The position numbers and the translations under genes were made by a program. Below the pieces are notes generated by a model. That model had not been told where the DNA came from. It searched no databases and was given only the letters and a program-made list of their open reading frames with translations. Shown here piece after piece: positions 31,058 through 39,587 of a DNA stretch of 64,000 nt. Position 1 is the first letter of the stretch. Each line of letters begins with the position of its first letter. Origin of the DNA: Neobacillus thermocopriae (GTDB lineage Bacteria > Bacillota > Bacilli > Bacillales > Cytobacillaceae); NCBI RefSeq assembly GCF_010975035.1, contig NZ_JAAIUV010000006.1:1-64000 (forward strand), given 5' to 3'.

Positions 31058-31094
31058 AAAAAAGCTGTCGCCGCCAAAAAAATGACGCGACAGC
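31058..31094 (-). terminator. Terminator after the major pilin gene
   Basis: On the minus strand GCTGTCGC and GCGACAGC pair around a 15-nt loop, followed by TTTTTT. It lies between pilA and the prepilin peptidase gene, so most pilA transcripts should end here and downstream genes would receive readthrough only. Confidence 0.88.
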
Positions 31095-31128
31095 AATACT
31101 TTTATACTATCTAATAGTTAAATGAACT

Positions 31129-31476
31129 TTACTCAATCTTTTGGCAGTACTCTTCTAAATTCTCTTTGTTTTCTTGATATCCATCAGGGCATTCTGGCAT
31201 TTTCTTTAAATAATTGTTATCTAAAAGATTTTGTAGTGTTGGAACTCCACCTTCAACTGCTTCATATCGAGCAACAGCATCATTTACAATTGCATTCGTT
31301 TGTTTTGCAGCATTTTCTGCAGCTTCATTTTTATTATTTACTACCATCGGAATCGCAATGGCTGCAATAATTCCTAAAATAACGATTACTACGAGCAATT
31401 CGATTAATGTCAAACCTTGCTGGTTTTTTAATAGTTTTAATTTTTTATTGAATAGCTTTTTCATAAGATTTTTCAT
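31129..31476 (-). CDS. pilA: Major type IV pilin
   Basis: A 115-aa prepilin with a long basic leader (MKNLMKKLFNKKLKLLKNQQG) and cleavage before LTLIELLVVIVILGIIAAIA, the canonical N-methylated pilin helix with Glu5. The short head has two cysteines (PECPDGY and EEYCQ) that could form a C-terminal disulphide loop. It has its own promoter and terminator, which fits high expression. GGGAG lies 10 nt before ATG 31476. Confidence 0.92.
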   Translation of the reverse strand: MKNLMKKLFNKKLKLLKNQQGLTLIELLVVIVILGIIAAIAIPMVVNNKNEAAENAAKQTNAIVNDAVARYEAVEGGVPTLQNLLDNNYLKKMPECPDGYQENKENLEEYCQKIE

Positions 31477-31579
31477 AACTTGATTTCTCCCTCTCCTTTA
31501 TCTATCTTTTTAATTATAAATCCCGGGACTTTAATACCATTAATAGACAGTTCAAAATACTCAGATAAACCATATAGGT

Positions 31580-31588
31580 ATTCTAGCA
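31580..31588 (-). promoter_or_regulatory. Extended -10 promoter of pilA
   Basis: On the minus strand TGCTAGAAT (31588-31580) is an extended -10 element, about 105 nt upstream of the pilA start. No good -35 is visible, as is common with extended -10 promoters. The 427-bp region 31477-31903 otherwise contains a small CTAAGA/TCTTAG hairpin and no gene I can support. Confidence 0.45.
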
Positions 31589-31859
31589 CATGTCGAGAAA
31601 GGAAGGAAATATAAAAATTTTTAAATTTTTGTGTCATATTTTGGTAAAATTTAATTAATAACGTGCAATAAAACCCGGTCATCAGAGTATAAACTTCTCG
31701 AAAATTTTGCATTTAATCCTACAGGACTTGTACTACCGAGACTGTCCACTTCAATTTGGCATAGGGGATACTAAGATAATAGTCTTAGGATTATGTACAG
31801 ATAACAATAAGTCGATAGTACTAGATATTTTTTGAGTAAAACAAATTTTTTCATAAAAT

Positions 31860-31888
31860 AAAGGCAGCCTGTTTATAAGGCTGCCTTT
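31860..31888 (-). terminator. Terminator of the diguanylate cyclase gene
   Basis: AAAGGCAGCC (31860-31869) and GGCTGCCTTT (31879-31888) pair perfectly. On the minus strand the hairpin ends in TTTATTTTAT, 15 bp past the stop codon. Confidence 0.88.
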
Positions 31889-31903
31889 CCTTTGCAATTA
31901 CGC

Positions 31904-33634
31904 TCAACAAGTGGAATACTCGGCCACACGGTTCCTACCCGCGCGTTTTGCTCCAACATAGAGGGCTCTATCCGCATGGCGAATTAATGACTGAGCATCC
32001 TCAGCATCTTCTGGTGCGGTTGCCACACCAATGGAAGTGGTAATCCTAACCTGTTGCGGTTCTTTAACAATCGTTTGATGTAGGATAAACGGCCAATTAG
32101 CAACAGATTGTCGAATAAGCTCAGCCAAAGAAACGGCCTCTACTTTTGAAACATTTGGTAGTAAAATAACAAATTCTTCTCCCCCATAACGGGCCACTGT
32201 ACCTCTATTACCAACGAGGGACTCAATCCTTTGAGCCATTTCTATTAAAATTTCATTTCCACTTTGGTGGCCAAATGTATCGTTTATACTTTTAAAATGA
32301 TCAATGTCAAGAATGATTAATGAAAGGTACTTTGATTCAGAAGAAGATAGTTTTTGAAATTCTTCCGTTAAGACATTTTGAAAATAACGAAAATTATATA
32401 ACTTAGTTAGTGCACAATGTTCACTTTGCATTTTTGTTTGTTCGTAATTTTTCGCATTTTCCATGGCCACTGCAAAATAGGAACATAAAACCTCAATGAT
32501 CATCAGTTGACTATTTTCATAAGCATGCTTTTTCTTTGAGGCAAGCACCAGTACCCCAATAGCCTTTTTACTTTTTATAATAGGAACACATAACAAACTC
32601 TCCGCATCTTCAGGGATATAACTGGATGATGGGGAGTATGCCCATTCTTTACGCGTATTTAGAAGAAGAGAATTTTGCTCTGCCCATACTTTCCCACTCA
32701 TTCCCTCGTATCTTCTTATCGGATATAAAGGTTTGGTTCTAACTTCTCCTTCTTCAAACCCCCTGGAGAGGAGGAGGTACTTTTCATCCTTATGTGTCAT
32801 TACTTCAAGAATATAGGCATAGTCGACAGGAAGCATTTCACATACTTTTTGTAAAAATATATTTTTAACATCCTCTACATTCAAACGTTCCGCCAGCTGA
32901 TGTCCTATTTCTGCCGCTTTTTGTAAGTAGTCATTTACTTTTTGACTAGAATAATAGAGGATGAAGATAATTGATAAACTTACAAAAGGAATACCAACAA
33001 ATAAAATAGATAATAGCCCTATTTCATTAAATAAAATATAAAAAATAAACCCGATTGGAAGAGTAATTAAAGTTGTAATTGTTTCAACAACAAAATCGCT
33101 TCCGAAAAATGGTTCTTTTCTTTTATAAATATACTTAAAGTGAATAAGGAGAATTACTTGATTGATCAAATAGTATAGACCACCATATACCACTGCCAAC
33201 GATAGGGAACTGTAATCATTAGCCAATTCAGGGCCAGTATGACCGCCGAGCCAATAATAGGTCATTCCGCTAATAAAAGAGACAAGAAAAAACATGTTCA
33301 AATTCAATGGCAGGCGAAAAAATTGTCCCTTTTGCAAAATTTTTAGCTTTAATACTAAAGCAATGACTGCAATTTGAGCAAAGATGATCTCTACAAATAA
33401 ACCAAATTTTAAAAAGGTAGCCAAGGCCACCCATTGAATAAGAAAGATAAACGTTTCATTAATCACAATTGGCATCGTAGCCACAATAATGGTTAATAGC
33501 AAAAATGCCAAAAGTTCGACCCAATTTCCGGAGAATTTCGGAGGATGGATTTGATATGTTATCCATAAACCTGCTGGTACCATCAGCAACCATATTAAAT
33601 AAATGAGTTTCTGTACATATGGATGAACCTGCAC
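31904..33634 (-). CDS. Membrane-bound GAF-GGDEF diguanylate cyclase
   Basis: A 576-aa signalling protein. About six TM helices occupy residues 8-230, a GAF domain spans about 245-390, and a GGDEF domain about 405-572. The active-site motif is GGEEF (484-488) within ARYGGEEFVILLP, and FGHQSGNEIL is intact, so cyclic-di-GMP synthesis is expected. The inhibitory RxxD site that normally precedes the GGEEF is absent (GNRGTVAR). GTG 33634 follows GGAGGA. It lies immediately upstream of the pilus locus on the same strand but ends in its own terminator. Confidence 0.9.
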   Translation of the reverse strand: MQVHPYVQKLIYLIWLLMVPAGLWITYQIHPPKFSGNWVELLAFLLLTIIVATMPIVINETFIFLIQWVALATFLKFGLFVEIIFAQIAVIALVLKLKILQKGQFFRLPLNLNMFFLVSFISGMTYYWLGGHTGPELANDYSSLSLAVVYGGLYYLINQVILLIHFKYIYKRKEPFFGSDFVVETITTLITLPIGFIFYILFNEIGLLSILFVGIPFVSLSIIFILYYSSQKVNDYLQKAAEIGHQLAERLNVEDVKNIFLQKVCEMLPVDYAYILEVMTHKDEKYLLLSRGFEEGEVRTKPLYPIRRYEGMSGKVWAEQNSLLLNTRKEWAYSPSSSYIPEDAESLLCVPIIKSKKAIGVLVLASKKKHAYENSQLMIIEVLCSYFAVAMENAKNYEQTKMQSEHCALTKLYNFRYFQNVLTEEFQKLSSSESKYLSLIILDIDHFKSINDTFGHQSGNEILIEMAQRIESLVGNRGTVARYGGEEFVILLPNVSKVEAVSLAELIRQSVANWPFILHQTIVKEPQQVRITTSIGVATAPEDAEDAQSLIRHADRALYVGAKRAGRNRVAEYSTC

Positions 33635-33706
33635 CTTGCTCCTCCTCTTTCCCGAGACATCCTTTAATTCAAGATAAAAACATTATATCAAATATTTGTA
33701 AACCTG

Positions 33707-35029
33707 TCACAATGAAATAGTCTTACTTTTCAAATATTTACATACAGTTGGTTTTGCTTCAGAGATAAAATATAACGATCCTGTAATGACTAAAACGGAG
33801 TCTTTCTGGAGTTTCTCAATAACTTCTTTCAGGTAGGACGGCCAATTCGACGTTGCTTTTTTATTTTTCGATTGGCTCATTTTCAGGAGTTCGTCTGCCT
33901 TAGCAGCCCTTGGAAAATCAAAGCTAACAAACGAGATTTGATCAGCCACTTTATCGAGATTGGCAATCATTTCATCTAGTTTTTTATCCTTTAAAGCAGC
34001 AAATACCACATGAATGAATCGATCCGAATAACGACTCGTTAATTCCTCCACCAATGCTTGGACTCCCTCCTGATTATGGGCTCCATCCATGATGACAAGA
34101 GGTTGATCAGATAGAATTTCAAATCTTCCCGGCCAATAGGACATTTTCAATCCCTCACGAATCGACTGTTCGGATACATTGAAGTAGTTGGCTTGGTTTA
34201 AATAATCTGCCACACTAACAGCAAGTGCTACATTTTCTGTTTGATGCCGACCAATCATACTAATTTCCAGCTTTTCCAACATTTTTGTTTCCGTTTGTAA
34301 TGTAAACACCTCTCCCTTAGGAAGAGAAGTATGATCAAGAATCGTAAAATTTTTATTAAAGCGATAAATTGGTGCCTCCATTTTAGCAGCTTGTTGTTCA
34401 ATTACGTTTATTGCTCCTGGATGTTTTACTGCCGTAAAAATCGGTGTCTTTTCTTTAATGATCCCCGCCTTTTCAAAGGCAATTTCCTCATAGGTCGTAC
34501 CGAGAATATTCGTATGATCCAGTCCAATGTTCGTAATGATCGATGCTAATGGGTGAATGATATTAGTAGAATCAAAGCGGCCACCCAGTCCTACTTCATA
34601 TAGAACAAGATCAACCTTTTTTACGTTGGCAAAATAATAGAAAGACATCGCCGTAATCACTTCGAATTCTGTTGGCCCGCCCAGTTCGGTCTCTTCCAAT
34701 TGATTCGCTAATGGCAAAATAATATTGGTAAGGTCAAGGATTTCCTGATCACTGATTGGCCTTCCGTTCACACTAATTCGTTCATTGAACTGTTCGATAT
34801 ATGGCGAGGTAAAAGTACCAACTGTATATCCCCCTGCTTGAAAAATCGAGCGGAGAAAAGTAACACATGAACCTTTCCCATTTGTGCCACCAATGTGAAC
34901 CGCTTTAAGCTTTTTTTCCGGAGACCCGAGCTTATCCATCATCCACTCCATCCGCTTTAAACCTGGTTTAATACCGAGTCTCAATCTACCATGTATCCAT
35001 TCAAGGGCTTCCTTATAGGTAGTAAACAT
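33707..35029 (-). CDS. folC: Folylpolyglutamate synthase / dihydrofolate synthase
   Basis: Mur-ligase-family enzyme that adds glutamates to folates; 440 aa. The ATP-binding loop HIGGTNGKGSC, SPYIEQFNERI, and DGAHNQEGV are visible. ATG 35029 (MFTTYKEALEWIHGRL) matches the family start; an upstream ATG at 35059 has no ribosome binding site. It follows valS by 72 bp as in B. subtilis. Confidence 0.95.
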   Translation of the reverse strand: MFTTYKEALEWIHGRLRLGIKPGLKRMEWMMDKLGSPEKKLKAVHIGGTNGKGSCVTFLRSIFQAGGYTVGTFTSPYIEQFNERISVNGRPISDQEILDLTNIILPLANQLEETELGGPTEFEVITAMSFYYFANVKKVDLVLYEVGLGGRFDSTNIIHPLASIITNIGLDHTNILGTTYEEIAFEKAGIIKEKTPIFTAVKHPGAINVIEQQAAKMEAPIYRFNKNFTILDHTSLPKGEVFTLQTETKMLEKLEISMIGRHQTENVALAVSVADYLNQANYFNVSEQSIREGLKMSYWPGRFEILSDQPLVIMDGAHNQEGVQALVEELTSRYSDRFIHVVFAALKDKKLDEMIANLDKVADQISFVSFDFPRAAKADELLKMSQSKNKKATSNWPSYLKEVIEKLQKDSVLVITGSLYFISEAKPTVCKYLKSKTISL

Positions 35030-35101
35030 GTATGACACCCCATTTGGTTGATTTATCATAAAGGGAAGACGAATCCAACGCCGGATTCGCCTTACATCTG
35101 C

Positions 35102-37747
35102 TTATTCCCCTTTTAATTCTTTAATACGAGCCTCAACGATGCTTCTCTTTTCAAGATAATCTTTCTCTTTAGCCCGTTCTTCTGCGACAACATGTTCCGG
35201 AGCTTTTTTAATAAAGCCTTCGTTACTTAATTTCTTTTGAACTCTTTCCACTTCTTTGTTAAGTTTATCCCATTCTTTTTCTAGACGGGCAATTTCTTCT
35301 TCTATATTAATTAAACCTTCAAGTGGAAGGATGATTTCAACCCCTGTAATTACCGCAGTCATTGCTTTTTCAGGTGTTTCAATATTTAAGCCCATTTGCA
35401 ATTCTTCCGGATTACAGAATCGCTCAATATAACTGCGATTCTTTTCAAGAGATGCCAGCACTTTTTCATCCTTAGCTTTAACGAGCATTTTAATCTTTTT
35501 GCTCATTGGTGTGTTCACTTCAGCACGAATATTACGTACGGAACGAATCATCTCCATTAGAAGCTTCATTTCCTGTGCTGCTTCTTCATCAGATAATTCT
35601 GGTCTTATCTCTGGCCATTTTGCCACGGTAATTGACTCACCTGAATGAGGAAGGTTTTGCCAAATTTCCTCGGTGATAAATGGCATAAATGGATGGAGTA
35701 AGCGCATAGTTTGATCAAGAACATATGCAAGAATCGAACGAGTTGTCTTCTTCGCAGCCTCATCTTCACCGTATAATGGAAGTTTTGCCATCTCAATATA
35801 CCAATCACAGAAGTCATCCCAAATAAAGTTATAGAGAGCGCGGCCCACTTCACCGAATTCATAACGCTCGGAAAGTTTTGTGACATGGTCTATCGTCTCA
35901 TTTAAGCGAGTTAAAATCCATTTGTCTGCTACTGATTTTTCTCCACTTAAATCAATTTCCTCATAAGTGAGGCCGTTCATGTTCATTAAGGCAAAGCGAG
36001 AAGCGTTCCAAATCTTATTGGCAAAGTTCCAAGTTGCTTCTACTTTTTCTGTGCTATAGCGTAAATCTTGACCTGGTGAAGTACCAGTAGATAAGAAATA
36101 GCGCAGTGAATCTGCCCCATATTTAGCGATTACATCCATCGGGTCAACCCCATTACCAAGCGACTTACTCATCTTCCGTCCTTGCGCGTCACGTACAAGC
36201 CCATGGATCAACACATCTTTAAATGGACGCTCTCCTGTAAATTGAATGCTTTGGAAAATCATCCGTGATACCCAGAAGAAAATGATGTCATAACCTGTTA
36301 CTAGTACATCTGTTGGGAAGTAGCGCTTATAATCGCTAGATTCGGTATTCGGCCAGCCCAATGTCGAGAATGGCCAAAGAGCTGAGCTAAACCAGGTATC
36401 CAATACGTCTTTATCCTGTTCCCAATTTTCTAAGTCACTTGGTGGTTCATGATCCACATAAATTTCGCCGGTTTCCTTATGATACCAAGCTGGGATTCTG
36501 TGGCCCCACCAAAGCTGTCTGGAAATACACCAGTCACGGATGTTTTCCATCCAGTGCAAGTATGTTTTTTCAAATCGCTCAGGAACAAAGTTTACTTTAT
36601 TTTCTTTGTTCTGCAAGGCAATGGCCTCTTCAGCAAGTGGCTTCATTTTAACGAACCATTGAGTGGATAAATATGGTTCAACTACCGCTCCACTTCGCTC
36701 TGAATGACCAACGGAATGCAGATGCTCTTCAATCTTGAACAAAATGCCTTGCTCCTGCAGATCCTTTACGATCTGTTTCCGACATTCAAAACGGTCAAGC
36801 CCTTGGTATTTACCAGCATTGGCATTCATGGTTCCATCTTCATTCATCACGATGATACGCTCAAGATTATGACGATTTCCGATTTCAAAATCATTCGGGT
36901 CATGAGCAGGGGTGATTTTTACTGCCCCAGATCCAAATTCCATATCAACATAGTCATCACCAACAATTGGGATTTCTCGACCAACAATTGGAAGCTTTAC
37001 AGTCTTTCCAATTAAATGCTTATAGCGCTCATCTTCCGGATGAACCGCAACAGCTGTATCGCCAAGCATTGTTTCCGGACGTGTAGTCGCAACTTCAATA
37101 AAACCAGATCCATCGGCTAATGGATATTTCATATGGTAGAGGGCACCTTGAACATCTTTATATATTACTTCGATGTCAGATAAGGCAGTCTTAGTGGATG
37201 GATCCCAGTTAATGATATATTCGCCACGGTAGATTAACCCTTTTTTATAAAGAGTAACAAAAACCTCACGAACGGCTTTCGATAGTCCATCATCAAGAGT
37301 AAATCGCTCACGAGAGTAATCAAGTCCCAATCCTAACTTTGCCCACTGTTCTCGGATATGAGAAGCATACTCTTCCTTCCATTTCCAAGTTTCCTCGACG
37401 AATTTTTCTCGTCCAAGATCATAACGACTTTTTCCTTCTTTGCGAAGTTTTTCTTCTACCTTCGCCTGTGTCGCAATGCCGGCATGATCCATACCAGGAA
37501 GCCAAAGAACGTCATAGCCTTGCATCCGCTTCATGCGAGTAATAATGTCTTGCAGGGTCGTATCCCATGCATGACCAAGGTGAAGTTTCCCAGTTACGTT
37601 TGGCGGCGGGATAACGACTGTATATGGTTGTTTTCCTTCGTCATCTTTTGCTTCAAAAAACTTACCTTGTAGCCACCATTCATAACGCCCTCTTTCAATG
37701 GATTGTGGGTCGTATTTGGTAGGCATCGTTATTTCTTTTGTTTCCAT
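35102..37747 (-). CDS. valS: Valyl-tRNA synthetase
   Basis: Class I synthetase of 881 aa charging tRNA-Val. The HIGH motif appears as [13 protein letters not shown] and KMSKS as [11 protein letters not shown]. The editing domain includes [13 protein letters not shown]. The C-terminal coiled coil (about 815-880) is the Val-specific tRNA-binding arm. A T-box leader precedes it. Confidence 0.98.
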   Translation of the reverse strand: METKEITMPTKYDPQSIERGRYEWWLQGKFFEAKDDEGKQPYTVVIPPPNVTGKLHLGHAWDTTLQDIITRMKRMQGYDVLWLPGMDHAGIATQAKVEEKLRKEGKSRYDLGREKFVEETWKWKEEYASHIREQWAKLGLGLDYSRERFTLDDGLSKAVREVFVTLYKKGLIYRGEYIINWDPSTKTALSDIEVIYKDVQGALYHMKYPLADGSGFIEVATTRPETMLGDTAVAVHPEDERYKHLIGKTVKLPIVGREIPIVGDDYVDMEFGSGAVKITPAHDPNDFEIGNRHNLERIIVMNEDGTMNANAGKYQGLDRFECRKQIVKDLQEQGILFKIEEHLHSVGHSERSGAVVEPYLSTQWFVKMKPLAEEAIALQNKENKVNFVPERFEKTYLHWMENIRDWCISRQLWWGHRIPAWYHKETGEIYVDHEPPSDLENWEQDKDVLDTWFSSALWPFSTLGWPNTESSDYKRYFPTDVLVTGYDIIFFWVSRMIFQSIQFTGERPFKDVLIHGLVRDAQGRKMSKSLGNGVDPMDVIAKYGADSLRYFLSTGTSPGQDLRYSTEKVEATWNFANKIWNASRFALMNMNGLTYEEIDLSGEKSVADKWILTRLNETIDHVTKLSERYEFGEVGRALYNFIWDDFCDWYIEMAKLPLYGEDEAAKKTTRSILAYVLDQTMRLLHPFMPFITEEIWQNLPHSGESITVAKWPEIRPELSDEEAAQEMKLLMEMIRSVRNIRAEVNTPMSKKIKMLVKAKDEKVLASLEKNRSYIERFCNPEELQMGLNIETPEKAMTAVITGVEIILPLEGLINIEEEIARLEKEWDKLNKEVERVQKKLSNEGFIKKAPEHVVAEERAKEKDYLEKRSIVEARIKELKGE

Positions 37748-37824
37748 CTAAATTGCCTCCTTTTATTTCACACTAGGTACCAAGTAATTAGGAAATTCTT
37801 GCGCTAGGCATTTCTCGAAATAAT

Positions 37825-38085
37825 TAAAAAAACTCCAGTCGTCATAAAAGGACGAATGGAGTTGATTCGCGGTACCACCTTTTTTCCAATCTAATGATTG
37901 GCTCTCAAATAGGATAACGGATTTTATCCGTCTTCTGCTAATAGGGTGTAAAACCTTTTCACAGAAGAAGCTCATGGGCGACCTTCCGATGTTCCTCTTA
38001 GGAAATCTTTCAGCTATTGATTTCCCTCTCTAAAAGCAGGATGGCATCGTACTCTTCCCTGTCTTCGCTTTTAATTTTTAATTAT
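37825..38085 (-). ncRNA. T-box leader of valS
   Basis: On the minus strand the leader contains the invariant T-box GGTGGTACCGCG (37879-37868) followed by a terminator, ACTCCATTCGTC pairing with GACGACTGGAGT (37862-37832) and a T-run. Stem I has an AGTA element near its 5' side, and a GTC codon at 37982-37980 in the expected specifier position reads valine. Uncharged tRNA-Val should pair with the GGTGG bulge and permit readthrough. No gene lies in the 356 bp upstream of valS on this strand. Confidence 0.93.
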
Positions 38086-38091
38086 ACAAAT

Positions 38092-38121
38092 ATAGTACCT
38101 AAAAAAGGGGATTGACGTCAA
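38092..38121 (-). promoter_or_regulatory. Sigma-A promoter of valS
   Basis: On the minus strand TTGACG (38121-38116) and TACTAT (38097-38092) are 18 nt apart, placing transcription start near 38085, the 5' end of the T-box. The -35 lies in a perfect palindrome ATTGACGTCAAT (38111-38122). Confidence 0.6.
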
Positions 38122-38172
38122 TCATGATAACCAAATTTCTTTTACTTTATACTATGTATCCTTTTACTGAAG

Positions 38173-38201
38173 TTCACAATTTGCAGAAATATACATATAA
38201 A
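38173..38201 (+). promoter_or_regulatory. Candidate sigma-A promoter of the small membrane-protein gene
   Basis: TTCACA (38173-38178) and TATAAA (38196-38201) with a 17-nt spacer lie about 28 bp before the GTG start at 38229. Confidence 0.5.
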
Positions 38202-38228
38202 TATAGGCAAATGGAAGGTGGGATCCTG

Positions 38229-38417
38229 GTGAAACATTTTCATAAATTTAAATACCGTCCCTGGTTTCAGACGTTCCGAAAAATGGCCACTCAACTAATT
38301 ATTCCTTTTACCATTTTTCAGTTACTACGAACACTCTTTTTGCCTACTGTCTTTGATGTTTTATTATTAACAGTCTTTATTGTCATTGCTGCATCGATTT
38401 ATTTAGAAGTGATTTAG
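38229..38417 (+). CDS. Small hypothetical membrane protein, 62 aa
   Basis: I do not recognise the family. The GTG start gives MKHFHKFKYRPWFQTFRKMA, a basic amphipathic N-terminus, followed by a hydrophobic stretch with two predicted TM segments (about 22-37 and 42-61). GGTGG lies 7 nt upstream of GTG 38229, and a promoter and a terminator bracket the gene, which supports it as real. It is transcribed away from valS and converges on ysxE. The reading frame is open back to 38112, but no ribosome binding site supports an earlier start. Confidence 0.6.
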   Translation: MKHFHKFKYRPWFQTFRKMATQLIIPFTIFQLLRTLFLPTVFDVLLLTVFIVIAASIYLEVI

Positions 38418-38456
38418 GAGCCCTTTTGCATGCTATTGCTACTGGGCTCCTTCTTT
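38416..38456. terminator. Terminator between the small gene and ysxE
   Basis: GGAGCCC (38416-38422) pairs with GGGCTCC (38443-38449), followed by TTCTTTC on the plus strand. The hairpin overlaps the plus-strand stop codon and the last codons of ysxE on the other strand. Confidence 0.75.
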
Positions 38457-39491
38457 CGCTTCCTCTGCTGCCTGGATTTCAGCTTGTTGCTGAGCCTCCA
38501 TTTTCGCTAATTGCGACACAACATACTCGGTGTTAGTTAAATGCCAATATCGTTGCTGCAATTGACGGACAAACTTCAATTCATTTCTTGCTCTTTGCTT
38601 ACGGTAGTATTTTTCAGCCACTTGAATAATAGGAATCGGATAAGCCAAATAGCTATGGAATAGTAATTTTTCTTCATCTTTAAAAGGAAAATATTTCAAA
38701 TAATGACAAATACTATTAACCACTTGATCATTCCGTTTCGGATTTGTATTTAATGCCCGGGATATATACGGTAGTAAGTCATGGATGGGTGAGCCATATC
38801 GAGCATTTTCAAAATTTATAAAAAATCCGTACCCTCTTTCGTCATATAAAAAATGCTCAGAGGACAGTTTTCCATGGACAACAACCATACGAGCCTTTTC
38901 TTCATTCTTTGTCAATTCATACCATTCATCTAATTTCGTTTTTGAATAGCCAAGTGCCAATTTTATTTGATTGTAGTACAAGCAAAATAATAGCTCAAAA
39001 GGTGACATATATGTCTTACTTTCACAAACATCCATAAATCCGTCTAAAAATTCCTCATGTTTTTCAATCTGTCCAATCGTACTTTCATAATGTACTGTGC
39101 GCTCTTCCTTATTTATGGGAATTTCTTTTGCAGACAATGTATGAAGCCTTGCTAATTCACGAAATAATTGCTGGTTTTGCTGCTCCCGATTCTCTTTTTG
39201 TTCATTGGCTATCCAAGGCATAAGATAATAAAGAAATTGATCATGAAGGACAGCGTACCGACCATCCATCGTAGGATAAATGGGAACGATCCGATTAAAA
39301 CCTTTTTGATACAGATCATGAACATGGCGAATAAAATCAGTACCAACAGAGGGGAGAACTTTTTTCAAAGCAAAAATTCCTTTGCTTGAATAAATTTTTT
39401 TGACAGTTCCAAAGTCCTCCACAAAATGCGGTTCCACATGGTAATGTTTTAAAATCGGAGACAGGGCTTCCAATTGATTATGAGTATTCAT
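38439..39491 (-). CDS. ysxE: Spore-coat-associated kinase-like protein YsxE
   Basis: A 350-aa member of the CotS/YutH/YsxE group with an aminoglycoside phosphotransferase-like fold. VVVHGKLSSEHFLYDERGYGFFINFENA carries the remnant catalytic loop, where the usual HGD...N is HGK...H and the DFE/DFD is NFE, so kinase activity looks lost. The C-terminus is Gln/Ala/Glu rich. It is downstream of spoVID as in B. subtilis, consistent with a mother-cell coat role. Confidence 0.88.
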   Translation of the reverse strand: MNTHNQLEALSPILKHYHVEPHFVEDFGTVKKIYSSKGIFALKKVLPSVGTDFIRHVHDLYQKGFNRIVPIYPTMDGRYAVLHDQFLYYLMPWIANEQKENREQQNQQLFRELARLHTLSAKEIPINKEERTVHYESTIGQIEKHEEFLDGFMDVCESKTYMSPFELLFCLYYNQIKLALGYSKTKLDEWYELTKNEEKARMVVVHGKLSSEHFLYDERGYGFFINFENARYGSPIHDLLPYISRALNTNPKRNDQVVNSICHYLKYFPFKDEEKLLFHSYLAYPIPIIQVAEKYYRKQRARNELKFVRQLQQRYWHLTNTEYVVSQLAKMEAQQQAEIQAAEEAKEGAQ

Positions 39492-39540
39492 TTTAAGTCA
39501 ACTCTCTTTCTTGAAAAGACCACGACGCTTCCCCTATAAA

Positions 39541-39579
39541 TGAAGCTGAGCAGGCCTTCGTGAAACCCGCTCAACTTCA
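39541..39579 (-). terminator. Hairpin between spoVID and ysxE
   Basis: TGAAG-TGAGC-GG arms (39541-39554 with 39566-39579) pair with a few mismatches. On the minus strand it is followed by TTTATAGG, a weak U-tract, so it may only reduce ysxE expression relative to spoVID. Confidence 0.5.
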
Positions 39580-39587
39580 ATGAAACC

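Noticed and set aside
31473-31712. 79-codon frame whose stop overlaps the pilA start as ATGA
   Set aside because: Weak start site, no recognisable sequence, and the inferred pilA promoter lies inside it. Kept only as a remote possibility of a coupled small protein.
31477-31903. Cyclic-di-GMP riboswitch in front of pilA
   Set aside because: Attractive because of the adjacent cyclase, but the conserved GEMM core and tetraloop-receptor sequences are not present.
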